A stretch of DNA of 64,000 bases, from the NCBI GenBank assembly GCA_964467455.1, contig CAYXQJ010000001.1, positions 276,344-340,343 on the forward strand, written 5' to 3'. Shown in pieces: positions 45,214-53,694 of the stretch. The notes beneath the pieces are model-generated. The model was not told the origin of the DNA and did no database searches. It saw only the letters and a list, made by a program, of their open reading frames with translations. Position 1 is the first letter of the stretch. Each line of letters starts with the position of its first letter. Both the position numbers and the translations under genes were made by a program. Source of the stretch: OLB6 sp964467455 (GTDB lineage Bacteria; Bacteroidota; Ignavibacteria; Kapaibacteriales; Kapaibacteriaceae).

Positions 45214-46722
45214 TTATGCCGCCGGAGCCCTGCCGATCAAGCGTAGAACGGTCGCCGCAAGACTAGGCGTCGTGTCCGAGTAGGCATACATCGTAAGATT
45301 CGCCGAAATAGTGTCAAATCCGTACGGACTTCCGCACGAGATCACGATACGCGGCCTCCCCTCACACAATGCATCCATGATCTCGGGGATCCGTTCCAAT
45401 CCGGGCAGCTTACCACGATGGGAAACAGCGGAACCAAAGAAGGTGAAGATGATGACGTCAGCATCAACGATCCCCTCTTTCAAACCAGCTAGGTCTCGTT
45501 CGCTGATCGTACCATCGATATAACCCATATCGATGTTCAATTCCGTGGCTTGTGCCAGATAATGGAACCATGCTGTAGCAGCATCGGCTTCATGCTCGTC
45601 GATCACGGCAAAAGCCGCGACCTGCTTATGCTCGGTGATAGGCAGAAGTTGTTCATCGCCAACCAAACGAATGGCTCCATTGGCGGCCTGTAAGGCGATC
45701 ATGGCGTGGGTGCTTTGGTCGACCTGTGTGACCTCATGCCGTCTCCCAACTCCGGCGAAGGCCTTGGCATCGCGCCATCTCCGTTCGCTGGCGGAGAGTC
45801 GTTCTTCACTGATCCGTCCTTCATCATAGGCCGCGATGAGTCCTTCGATCGCTGCATCGACATCTTGCGGAAGAAGGACGACGTCGTTCCCGGCCAACAC
45901 GGCCAATACGGCAGCATCGGCAGCGGTATACGTCGACGTGATCGCCCCCATATCGAGCGCATCGGTGGTAATCAGCCCGTCAAACTGCCACGTGCCGCGC
46001 ACGAGGCCGGTCACTACTTCGGGTGAGAGTGAGGCCGGTCGCGACGGATCGAGAAACGGAACGATGATATGCCCCATCATGACGGACCGCACGCCCCCTT
46101 CGATACAACGCTTGAACGGGAGGAATTCTCGGGATTCTGCGAGGTGACGTTCGACGTCGATCGTCGGGAGTGCAAGGTGGCTGTCGACAGCCGTGTCGCC
46201 ATGTCCGGGTGCGTGTTTGACGCACGCTAGCACGTTCTGCGACTGCGTCCCCTTCACGTAGGCGAGGGCGTGGGTGGACACGGTCTCGGCGTCCTCACCG
46301 AAGCCCCGCACGTTCACGATAGGATTATTGGGGTTGGAGTTGATGTCGGCTACCGGCGCCCAGTTCCAGTGGACACCGATGGCGCGGGCTTCTTCGGCGA
46401 TACACGTTGCCACGTGTTCGGTGATGCCGGGGAGGGTCTTACCGAGCGCCATGGCCCGCGGAAAAGCAATGCCCCCTTCGGTCAGGCGCATCGACAGGCC
46501 GTGTTCGAAGTCGGCTGCAATGAGGAGTTTCCGCCCGGCCCGATCTTGGACGTCGGCGATCATTTCAGCCGTCTGCTCAAGGGTCCCTTTAAAGACGCCC
46601 AGGCCTCCGATCCCGCGGTCGATCCAGCCGTAGACCTTCTCTCGGTAGGCGAGATCTGACCAATGAATGGCGTCGACGCGGGGCATGACCAAGGAGGCCA
46701 GACGGCGGTGATGTGCTTGCAT
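45214..46722 (-). CDS. GH3 beta-N-acetylhexosaminidase (NagZ-like)
   Basis: 502 aa, without a signal peptide, so probably cytoplasmic. Key NagZ motifs: CVKHAPGHGDTAVDSHLALP with the acid/base Asp-His dyad on the mobile loop, and GLITTDALDMGAI with the nucleophile Asp. A C-terminal GH3_C-like domain follows (FFGSAVSHRGKLPG; ISCGSPYGFD). Cleaves GlcNAc from anhydro-muropeptides in peptidoglycan recycling in relatives. Longer than classical NagZ (~340 aa) because of the C-terminal domain. Divergent from the ECF sigma gene. Confidence 0.86.
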   Translation of the reverse strand: MQAHHRRLASLVMPRVDAIHWSDLAYREKVYGWIDRGIGGLGVFKGTLEQTAEMIADVQDRAGRKLLIAADFEHGLSMRLTEGGIAFPRAMALGKTLPGITEHVATCIAEEARAIGVHWNWAPVADINSNPNNPIVNVRGFGEDAETVSTHALAYVKGTQSQNVLACVKHAPGHGDTAVDSHLALPTIDVERHLAESREFLPFKRCIEGGVRSVMMGHIIVPFLDPSRPASLSPEVVTGLVRGTWQFDGLITTDALDMGAITSTYTAADAAVLAVLAGNDVVLLPQDVDAAIEGLIAAYDEGRISEERLSASERRWRDAKAFAGVGRRHEVTQVDQSTHAMIALQAANGAIRLVGDEQLLPITEHKQVAAFAVIDEHEADAATAWFHYLAQATELNIDMGYIDGTISERDLAGLKEGIVDADVIIFTFFGSAVSHRGKLPGLERIPEIMDALCEGRPRIVISCGSPYGFDTISANLTMYAYSDTTPSLAATVLRLIGRAPAA

Positions 46723-46726
46723 AACA

Positions 46727-46734
46727 CTAATTTA
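46727..46734 (-). promoter_or_regulatory. -7-like box TAAATTAG of the GH3 gene
   Basis: One base off TAnnTTTG, with 4 bases to ATG 46722. Confidence 0.35.
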
Positions 46735-46795
46735 CGGTCCTGTAACACCATCCACCGCTGCGAGTCAATGCATCCGAACGCACACAAGGACCACC

Positions 46796-47392
46796 GTGGC
46801 GGCATCTACCATGGAACAGCGACGTAAGGCGGACGTAGACGATACGCCCGATCTTGAGCTGTTTCGGGCACTTGCCGGCGACGAACCGGTCGCACAGGCG
46901 GCATTGACCCGCCTGTACCGACGGTATTCGCAGCGGATCTACACGTATTGTCGGAAGATCACCGCCGACAACCATGTAGCGGAGGACCTCCTTCAGGAGA
47001 CCTTCGTAAAACTCTACGATTCCGGGCGGCAAGCCCGGCCTGTAGAGAACGTACCCGCCTACTTGATGACGATCGCCCGGAACCTGTGCTTGTCGCACCG
47101 TGCGCGTTCACATCGGCAGTTCGTGCCGGTCGAGGATTTCCACCTCACCTCCCGCGACATGCCGTATGAACAGAAGGAACTCTTGCAGTTGATCCAGGCC
47201 TCCCTGGAGCTGCTTCCGGATGACTATCGTGAGGCCTTTGTGCTCCGCGAATACAATGGCCTCTCCTATAACGAGATCGCCGAAGTCATCGGACAGTCCC
47301 TCGACGTCGTGAAGGTGCGGATCTTCCGCGCCAAGAAACGACTGCGGGAGATCCTCGCCCCCTATCTCGAAGATCTAAAGAACAAGGCCTAA
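46796..47392 (+). CDS. ECF-type RNA polymerase sigma factor
   Basis: 198 aa from GTG 46796 (AAGGA 6 bases upstream); ATG 46811 would give 193 aa. Region 2: LTRLYRRYSQRIYTYCRKI, DNHVAEDLLQETFVKLYD. Region 4: LPDDYREAFVLREYNGLSYNEI and VVKVRIFRAKKRLRE. No region 3, as expected of ECF factors. It is followed after 2 bases by an anti-sigma-like membrane protein. TGTAACA at 46741, with the AAC core of many ECF -35 sites, could allow autoregulation, but this is weak. Confidence 0.93.
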   Translation: MAASTMEQRRKADVDDTPDLELFRALAGDEPVAQAALTRLYRRYSQRIYTYCRKITADNHVAEDLLQETFVKLYDSGRQARPVENVPAYLMTIARNLCLSHRARSHRQFVPVEDFHLTSRDMPYEQKELLQLIQASLELLPDDYREAFVLREYNGLSYNEIAEVIGQSLDVVKVRIFRAKKRLREILAPYLEDLKNKA

Positions 47393-47394
47393 GA

Positions 47395-48591
47395 ATGTCG
47401 GAACATGATATGACACCATTGACACCAGATGAGGCGCTGCACGCCTTTATGGATGGTGAGCTGGACAACGTCAACGAACAGTCGTTGTTCGATGAATTGG
47501 CAGCCAATCCGGACCTCCGTGGTGAGATGAAGGACGCACTTGCCATCCGTGATGCTGTCCACCAAGACCTCCTCTCCCCTCCTGCTGCTGCTGAGTCCGG
47601 ACTGCTTGCGACACTCGGTCTCACAGCCGGCGCCGGTGCTGCCGCTACCATGGGAGCAGCAACGGCTGCGACATCGGCCGGTAGCACACCCTGGCTCTCA
47701 CACACCCTGTTTACGGTAGGGGGCGGTGTGGCCGGTTTCTTGATGGCATGGGGAGTATTTGGAACAACCGAACAACCGATCGTTGTGAATACCAGAAGTG
47801 CTCCAATGCAGCAAACGGTGCAGACCGGTGCGAACGTGCCGGTGCGAGTCGATACCGTCTATGCCGTGAAGGTCGTTCCTGTTCGGGAACGTGCCGTTCC
47901 GCAACAAGATGTTCTCGCATCGACGAGCACCCCGACGGTCGCGCCGACAGAACTCAGTGTGGCCGATGAAAACACAGAGCTTGACGCCGTGGCAACGTCC
48001 ATGACGCCGCGTTCTATCATCGAGCCAACCTCGTCATCATCGATGGACATTCGTCCGGCATCACCATTCTCGCCACCGGTTCGTGCATCGGAGGTGACCT
48101 TCCGAGTACGCTCGTTGGCCAGCGGCTTGGATCCGAACGAGCCCATGCCGTCATCGGTACGCGATGCGGTGCTTCCAAACTCTGCCTTCGCCTTCTTGAT
48201 CCCGGTCGGTAAAGGACAGCGTCTCGGTCTGGAAATGGGTACCGAGTCGTGGAAGCAGACCTTCACGGGCATTGAAGACGGGCGCGAGGTGGAGATCTCT
48301 CAGACGCCGCTCTTGTTCTGGATGGGCGCAACTTATCAGATCACGCCGATGGAGTTCCGATTCCTGCCCGGCCTGTCACCGTTCGTGGATGCTACCGTCG
48401 GTATGGCCTTCTCACAAGGTCCCGTTGGACGCGCCACGGTCGGTCTTGCCTATCAGCCCTTCGGTCCGATCCGTTTGACCGTCGGCCTTGATGGTTCTGC
48501 GTTGATGTATCAATACCAAAGTCAGTGGTTCACGTCCACAAAGTGGGGTATGTCGTATGGCATCAGCTTCGACATTGGTTCGATCCGCTAA
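47395..48591 (+). CDS. Anti-sigma-like membrane protein with a C-terminal barrel-like domain
   Basis: 398 aa. The N-terminus (residues 1-50, EALHAFMDGELDNVNEQSLFDELAA) resembles anti-sigma domains that hold ECF factors. A low-complexity Ala/Gly stretch leads to one membrane helix (about 100-122), then a Pro/Ser/Thr-rich linker to about 225. The last ~170 residues are alternating amphipathic strands (AFAFLIPVGKGQRLGLEMG, ATVGLAYQPFGPIRLTVGL, GMSYGISFDIG) like an outer-membrane barrel. It would thus span from cytoplasm to the outer part of the envelope. The match is by pattern only. Directly downstream of, and probably coupled to, the sigma gene. Confidence 0.65.
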   Translation: MSEHDMTPLTPDEALHAFMDGELDNVNEQSLFDELAANPDLRGEMKDALAIRDAVHQDLLSPPAAAESGLLATLGLTAGAGAAATMGAATAATSAGSTPWLSHTLFTVGGGVAGFLMAWGVFGTTEQPIVVNTRSAPMQQTVQTGANVPVRVDTVYAVKVVPVRERAVPQQDVLASTSTPTVAPTELSVADENTELDAVATSMTPRSIIEPTSSSSMDIRPASPFSPPVRASEVTFRVRSLASGLDPNEPMPSSVRDAVLPNSAFAFLIPVGKGQRLGLEMGTESWKQTFTGIEDGREVEISQTPLLFWMGATYQITPMEFRFLPGLSPFVDATVGMAFSQGPVGRATVGLAYQPFGPIRLTVGLDGSALMYQYQSQWFTSTKWGMSYGISFDIGSIR

Positions 48592-49165
48592 GTGGGCGCC
48601 ATGGTTGGTGGCGATCGTGACCACGATCGTCATGGCATCGTGTACTTCACCGACCGATCTCGACATTGAACGCACAAAGACGTACATGGATGGCGCAGTG
48701 CATCCAACACGGCTATCGTTCTACTACTACTTTGGCGATAGTGCTTATGAAGCCATCGTGTCCGACACAGCGCTGCTGAATTCTGTGTGGATCGAGCGTG
48801 GGACCACGCCGTGGACGATCACCATTCCACAGTTGCAGTTCGATCTACCGGATACGATCCGCGCCACACCGCAGAACACACCCTTCCCCCGCACGATCTG
48901 TTTTGCCACGACCGGACAACTCGCTGACGGGATCTTTAGGTCGTGTATGAACAACAACTCGTGGATCTCCGGGGAGTACTTCGATCTGTACGGCAACCCT
49001 GTTGACTTCCACTGGATGGCCGACAATACCGGCCGCCAGATCCGTGTCGCCTATCAAACATTGCCCGAAGAGAACTTGGTCAAAGGTTCGATGCAGATCG
49101 TCCTCGCAGACCCGGTAAAACCGGCCTTCGCGACCTACAGAGCCTTGATCACGCTTGAGTACTAG
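48557..49165 (+). CDS. Putative lipoprotein, unknown function
   Basis: 202 aa from ATG 48557, overlapping the end of the previous gene by 35 bases. N-terminus: positively charged start, hydrophobic stretch and a lipobox-like MASC near residue 28, then TSPTDLDIERTK. The rest is beta-rich with no family recognised. Third gene of the sigma/anti-sigma operon, so it may be a target or sensor of that system. The overlap makes the start less certain, although no later start preserves the signal. Confidence 0.6.
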   Translation: MASASTLVRSAKWAPWLVAIVTTIVMASCTSPTDLDIERTKTYMDGAVHPTRLSFYYYFGDSAYEAIVSDTALLNSVWIERGTTPWTITIPQLQFDLPDTIRATPQNTPFPRTICFATTGQLADGIFRSCMNNNSWISGEYFDLYGNPVDFHWMADNTGRQIRVAYQTLPEENLVKGSMQIVLADPVKPAFATYRALITLEY

Positions 49166-49167
49166 GC

Positions 49168-49662
49168 CTACTCAAACACCGTATTCGCCCCTTCGAACTC
49201 CTTGATCAAGGTCCGATAGGAATCCGGGATACGCTCCGGCTGATGTGTTGCCGGATTCAAATGCACTAGCACACCTTTCGCGATGGCGAGGATGGTGCCG
49301 TTCTCGTGGCAGATGACGTGTTCAAAACCGAACGACGAGTTCTTCACCCATGACACGCGTGTGAAGACCGTGTAAGCGTCATCGAACTGAGCCGCCATCT
49401 TATACTCGATCTCCGTCTTGGCAACGACGAATCGATGTTTTGTCACAAACGACCGACGATCGATCGGCACGCCGATATCACGGAAGTATTCGATGCGTGC
49501 TGCTTCGAGCCAATACAGATAGATCGCGTTGTGCACGATGCCTTGTCGATCAACATCGTACGAACGCACGCGTGAATGCAATCGATGATTGAAGGTACCG
49601 TGTCCTTCGATCTCGGTCGGACCATGAGAGATGGTCGCTTCGTCTTTATCTGAGGTTGCCAT
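49168..49662 (-). CDS. Acyl-CoA thioesterase (4HBT hotdog, YbgC-like)
   Basis: 164 aa. Hotdog-fold signature YDVDRQGIVHNAIYLYWLEAARIEYF with the catalytic Asp of the 4-hydroxybenzoyl-CoA thioesterase class. Hydrolyses acyl-CoA in relatives; substrate not known. It overlaps the threonine aldolase gene by 17 bases, but has its own perfect -7 box at 49667. Two bases separate its stop from the convergent lipoprotein gene. Confidence 0.88.
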   Translation of the reverse strand: MATSDKDEATISHGPTEIEGHGTFNHRLHSRVRSYDVDRQGIVHNAIYLYWLEAARIEYFRDIGVPIDRRSFVTKHRFVVAKTEIEYKMAAQFDDAYTVFTRVSWVKNSSFGFEHVICHENGTILAIAKGVLVHLNPATHQPERIPDSYRTLIKEFEGANTVFE

Positions 49663-50689
49663 GACGCAAAGTTACGATGGCATCGCGAACGGCCTCGATC
49701 GCCGTTTCCGTATCCGCATCGGTGATCTGGTGATACCACACGGCCCGTAGCGTTCCGGGCTTGATCGGGGCGATGCGGACTCCCCTCTCTGCACAGGCAT
49801 CTACCATGGCTGCGTCGGTGACACCCGGCACCCGAAAGGCCACGATATTGGTCTGAACGCGTTCCAGGTTCAGTTCCACACCCTCAACGGCGGCCAATGC
49901 CTCGGCAAACCGTCGTGCTCGCACATGATCCTTAGGGATAAGGGGCAGGACATGATCCAAGGCATAGAGTCCGGCAGCGGCCAAGATCCCTACTTGTCTG
50001 GTACCGCCCCCTAACATCTTTCTCCACCGACGGGCCCGTTCGATCTGTTCTCGGGTGCCGAGGATGAGTGAGCCGATGGGCGCTCCGAGTCCTTTGCTGA
50101 GGCAGACGCTGATCGTGTCAAACAAGGCGCCGTGTTCTGTCGGGTTCGATTCCGTGGCTGCCATGGCATTCCAGATGCGCGCACCGTCGCAATGGAGCGG
50201 CAACTCGGCATGCGTTGCCACAGCCCGAAGCTGTCGCAGGTAAGACATCGAACGTACGGTACCGCCGTGACGGTTGTGCGAATTCTCGACGGCGATCAAC
50301 GCCGTACGAGGATAATAGTAGGCCTTGGGTCGAATAGCCGTCAGGATATCTTCCAAGACCATTGATCCATCATCACTGTGAAGTCCGTGGATCTGAGCGC
50401 GAGCGATGACGCTTGTGGCGGCGTTCTCGTAATGGAAGATGTGGGCCCCTTGCTCGGCGATGACCTCTTCACCGGTCGAAGCATGAAGGGCGATGCAGAT
50501 CTGATTGCCCTGGGTACCGCTGGGTACGAAGAGAGACGCTTCCTTCCCAAACATCGCGGCAACGCGATCTTGAAGTTCGTTGACGGTCGGGTCTTCACTG
50601 TAGACATCGTCGCCAACACGGGCCGACGCCATGGCATGGCGCATTCCCTCATCGGGAACGGTTAGGGTATCACTGCGGAGGTCGATCAT
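49646..50689 (-). CDS. ltaE: Low-specificity L-threonine aldolase
   Basis: 347 aa. PLP enzyme that cleaves threonine (and allo-threonine) to glycine and acetaldehyde. Seen: IDLRSDTLTVP at the N-terminus, GDDVYSEDPTVNELQ, HCDGARIWNA, and the PLP Lys in CLSKGLGAPIGS. Full length. Overlaps the thioesterase gene by 17 bases. A -7-like box lies 4 bases upstream. Confidence 0.93.
   Translation of the reverse strand: MIDLRSDTLTVPDEGMRHAMASARVGDDVYSEDPTVNELQDRVAAMFGKEASLFVPSGTQGNQICIALHASTGEEVIAEQGAHIFHYENAATSVIARAQIHGLHSDDGSMVLEDILTAIRPKAYYYPRTALIAVENSHNRHGGTVRSMSYLRQLRAVATHAELPLHCDGARIWNAMAATESNPTEHGALFDTISVCLSKGLGAPIGSLILGTREQIERARRWRKMLGGGTRQVGILAAAGLYALDHVLPLIPKDHVRARRFAEALAAVEGVELNLERVQTNIVAFRVPGVTDAAMVDACAERGVRIAPIKPGTLRAVWYHQITDADTETAIEAVRDAIVTLRHGNLR
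49667..49674 (-). promoter_or_regulatory. -7 box TAACTTTG of the thioesterase gene
   Basis: Perfect match on the minus strand, 4 bases before ATG 49662, inside the 3' end of ltaE. Confidence 0.55.
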
Positions 50690-50693
50690 GCTG

Positions 50694-50701
50694 CGAAGTT
50701 A
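50694..50701 (-). promoter_or_regulatory. -7-like box TAACTTCG of ltaE
   Basis: One mismatch (C at position 7), 4 bases before ATG 50689. Confidence 0.42.
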
Positions 50702-50707
50702 CGGCAG

Positions 50708-53476
50708 CTATTCGATGCACAGTACAGGGATGTGGACGGAGCCCAAGGTGGTCTCTAATGCGACGACGTAGAGTCCGGAGGCCGGGAACACTGCGGACGG
50801 TATCTGAATCGGCATCTTCGGAACGAACCTCTCGATCACCGTTCCGAGGTGGTCCGTGATCGTGATCATAGCGACTTCTCGTTCGAGGTCTACACGAAGG
50901 GCACCATGACTTGAAAGCAGAAGCGGCTGCGGATAGACAGCGATGGATCTCTCACCGGCTTCGAACACGGAGGAGACAGCGTCGGACTTGGCGGTCATCA
51001 CGCAGATACTGTCACCCGACGATGCTGTTGATGAGACCACGATCTGAGCAGATAGGTCGAGCGATCTCTTGCCCAAAGGATTGAATGCAACCTCTATCGT
51101 CCATCGTGCTCCAGCGTTGATCGCGAAGGGCAATGGGAGCAATTGTGTCTCATATCGAAAATGTGGGGCACTACCTTGGTCGACCTTCCATTGAAGATCA
51201 TTGACGATGAGGGGAGTACTCGAATGATTGATGATGTCGAACCCGCGAACGTGCCAACGATCTTCTGGATCGACCTTCCAATCGATATCCGTTACGGTGA
51301 TGGCCGACGTATCTCCAAAGACCTTACACTCCAGGATCGGCGCGCGATAACACGATGTGTGCAATCTCACCGTATCAACCTCAAGCGTTGGTGTTGTCGG
51401 TCGTACGCATAACATCACCTCTAGGGAGTCTCCGGGACCGATCTTCCCTTGCGTAGGCATCATCGTAAAGATGCTCGGCAGGTAGATAACATCGATCTGT
51501 GACAACGACAGTGTATCTGTGGCTGAAGTGTTCCGAATCGTAAAGGTTGTGCAACGCTGTTCTCCGAGACGAACAGCACCGATTTCGATCTTCTTCGGCG
51601 TTACCGTGAAGGATGCGGTCGTGTATGCATAGGTTGTGTCACGATATGTTCCCGATGTCGACATCACACGAACGGTCGCTGAACCGGGGATGGTCGGATC
51701 AATACACCGGAGCGTAAAAGTAGATGTATCTAAGCCGACCACAGGATAGGCGTCAAACATCATGTTGCTGGATCGAACGAGAATGATCGAGTGAATCTTG
51801 CTGCAGTTCTGCCCTCCGGAACGAACCGATACATCCACCGTGTACACTCCACACGTGGGATCGGATTTCTGCGGATCGTCCGTCAACGCTAGAGTATCTC
51901 CGCAGGGTTGCGTGAGATCGATACCAACCGGCGCACCATAAGCCCGTCCTTGCTGCAAACCATCCAAGGAACCGTAGGACCACGCCATGAACTTCGATCC
52001 TTCATTCCGCGATCGTATCGTATGGTTGCCTCCAATGAGGGGGATACTGACATACGAATAGATCGTCCCTGGTACCTCGCGGAATGTATCACGGTAGCCG
52101 CCCAGCAACGACTTCCCGTCAAGGTCGATGTCTCCAGTATGCGCTGTCTGACAGACGACACTTATGAAATTGTCGGTGTCTTCAGGAGAAAAGAAGGATC
52201 CGTGTGTGATCCATCGATCCACAGGTGGCACTGCCTGCATCGTTGGCATTCCTGCTTCAACGGTCGGATGCCCCTGTTCCTTGTTTACCTCATCATCTTT
52301 ACCGTTTGGAATGAAATCGGCCCAAGATTTTCCGTATTGCATACACAACGTCGGCTTCGATGCTTTCCAGAGTGAAGCTCGCTCAACAACTTCTACCGTG
52401 CGGACCTCACCTTTATCGAGAGTGGCGAACTGAATGAATCCATCTCCGTCTTGGCGTCTCACAGAAAGGACCGTATTGTCTTCGGTCCCAATGAACCGAA
52501 TCACATCACCGCGATCGTCGTCAACTCCGTATTCAGGCGCACCGTCACCAGTTTTTCGGATCGAATACCGGACCGGAACCGTCACAAACTCCGTTCCAGC
52601 TGTCGAGACGGGATACATTGCGTCTTGAATGCAATTGCGGACAAAGTGTGCCTCGGATGCGAACAATCCTGTTGGCGGCAGAGCATCCGGGTATCGCATG
52701 ATGGCACCTTTCGTGTGGCCACTCAGCACCGCTATCGGTTTGTTGGAGGTGATCAACGTACCCGAAGGGTCCGAACGCCAATCTTTGTTCAGTGCCGAGT
52801 CAATACGCCACAACAACAACATCCGTTCATTCGCATCGAGTCGAATCCGATAGGTCCGTAGACCAACGGAATCAATAGCGGGCCCGTTTGCTTGAAGTGC
52901 GAATGGACTGTTTACCGCGATGATCGTGCTATCGTATGCCGAAACGATGACGGCTTGCGCCGTTCTATACTTGTAGGAATTTGTACCGCCGTACCGATCT
53001 TGATAAAGATTGAAAGTTCGATACTCCGCTCCCCAACTCGCCACAGGGAGATGGCGAACAAGCTCACCGTTGCCATTCCATTGCATCATGGTCGAAACAG
53101 AGATCAATGATGAAGATGACACGATGATGACGCTGCCATCCACTACTCCATGCTCTCCTGCCATGAACGCCGGAGTTGGAACTGACACGCGTGTGATCAC
53201 ATCCGGCACCACGTCAACTATCTGATCTAACTTGACAGCACTGGTTGCACCTGATCGCACATGCACCTTGCACGAATCTCGAGAAGAGATCAACAACATT
53301 TGCGGCGCCGACAACGGCTTCTCGGTAGGACTCGCCATCACCTTCATGAAACTGATCACGTAGTGCGTGCCTTCAACGATGGGGGCAGTCCCCTGCCCTT
53401 GCGCGCTACACGAAAGAATGGCGGCGAACAACAAGCCGAATACAACACATCGGCGACGGAAGCGGTGAGTACTCAT
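50708..53476 (-). CDS. Large T9SS surface protein with IgGFc-binding-like N-terminus
   Basis: 922 aa. Signal peptide ending near CSAQG (about 27). Residues about 30-530 resemble the IgGFc-binding domain family seen in cell-surface proteins (SNKPIAVLSGH is typical). Then an Ig-like choice-of-anchor/ASPM-like domain (VTPKKIEIGAVRLGEQRC, TFTIRNTSATDTLSLS). The last ~90 residues match a T9SS sorting domain (FEAGERSIAVYPQPL, MITITDHLGTVIERFV, FPASGLYVVALE, ending VPVLCIE-like). Expected on the cell surface. Adhesion is plausible but unproven. A remnant with the same C-terminal end lies immediately upstream. Confidence 0.8.
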   Translation of the reverse strand: MSTHRFRRRCVVFGLLFAAILSCSAQGQGTAPIVEGTHYVISFMKVMASPTEKPLSAPQMLLISSRDSCKVHVRSGATSAVKLDQIVDVVPDVITRVSVPTPAFMAGEHGVVDGSVIIVSSSSLISVSTMMQWNGNGELVRHLPVASWGAEYRTFNLYQDRYGGTNSYKYRTAQAVIVSAYDSTIIAVNSPFALQANGPAIDSVGLRTYRIRLDANERMLLLWRIDSALNKDWRSDPSGTLITSNKPIAVLSGHTKGAIMRYPDALPPTGLFASEAHFVRNCIQDAMYPVSTAGTEFVTVPVRYSIRKTGDGAPEYGVDDDRGDVIRFIGTEDNTVLSVRRQDGDGFIQFATLDKGEVRTVEVVERASLWKASKPTLCMQYGKSWADFIPNGKDDEVNKEQGHPTVEAGMPTMQAVPPVDRWITHGSFFSPEDTDNFISVVCQTAHTGDIDLDGKSLLGGYRDTFREVPGTIYSYVSIPLIGGNHTIRSRNEGSKFMAWSYGSLDGLQQGRAYGAPVGIDLTQPCGDTLALTDDPQKSDPTCGVYTVDVSVRSGGQNCSKIHSIILVRSSNMMFDAYPVVGLDTSTFTLRCIDPTIPGSATVRVMSTSGTYRDTTYAYTTASFTVTPKKIEIGAVRLGEQRCTTFTIRNTSATDTLSLSQIDVIYLPSIFTMMPTQGKIGPGDSLEVMLCVRPTTPTLEVDTVRLHTSCYRAPILECKVFGDTSAITVTDIDWKVDPEDRWHVRGFDIINHSSTPLIVNDLQWKVDQGSAPHFRYETQLLPLPFAINAGARWTIEVAFNPLGKRSLDLSAQIVVSSTASSGDSICVMTAKSDAVSSVFEAGERSIAVYPQPLLLSSHGALRVDLEREVAMITITDHLGTVIERFVPKMPIQIPSAVFPASGLYVVALETTLGSVHIPVLCIE

Positions 53477-53496
53477 ATCACAACCTACTGTATAAT

Positions 53497-53640
53497 CTAC
53501 TCAAGGCAAATCACCGGCATTGTCACTGGTCCCGAGCTGGTAATCACGAGAACTAAATAGAGGCCGGGACCAGTGAACGTCGCCGGTTCGATCGAATCTT
53601 CTGTGGTGGCATGCAGGAATCGGTCGCGCATCATTTCCCT
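53497..53640 (-). pseudogene. Orphan T9SS C-terminal fragment
   Basis: On the minus strand this frame reads, before a TAG at 53497-53499, a segment containing PATFTGPGLYLVLVI and ending VTMPVICLE. The preceding large gene ends FPASGLYVVALE...IPVLCIE, so the two C-termini are clearly related, with the same tail Cys-x-Glu-stop. The frame is closed by a stop at 53665-53667 and no other part of a T9SS protein is seen upstream. It is most likely the 3' remnant of a deleted or duplicated paralogue. A 10-bp inverted repeat (CACTGGTCCC at 53524, GGGACCAGTG at 53566) lies within it. A 44-codon mini gene starting at Met 53632-53634 is the alternative. Confidence 0.6.
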
Positions 53641-53694
53641 CCGAGTAGTAGCTTCGCACTGTTGTCATCAGCAAATCGCGTGCTAAAAAATTCC

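Noticed and set aside
45901..45960. GCCCCCA as part of the polar heptamer set
   Set aside because: It ends in A, not T; such variants are rare and serve as the internal comparison rather than members.
46741..46747. ECF-type -35 site TGTAACA before the sigma gene
   Set aside because: Only a short generic match; no convincing -10 partner was found, so it is not listed as a promoter feature.
53524..53575. 10-bp inverted repeat as a terminator or regulatory hairpin
   Set aside because: The loop is about 32 bases, no T-tract follows, and the sequence is explained as coding remnant of a T9SS tail.
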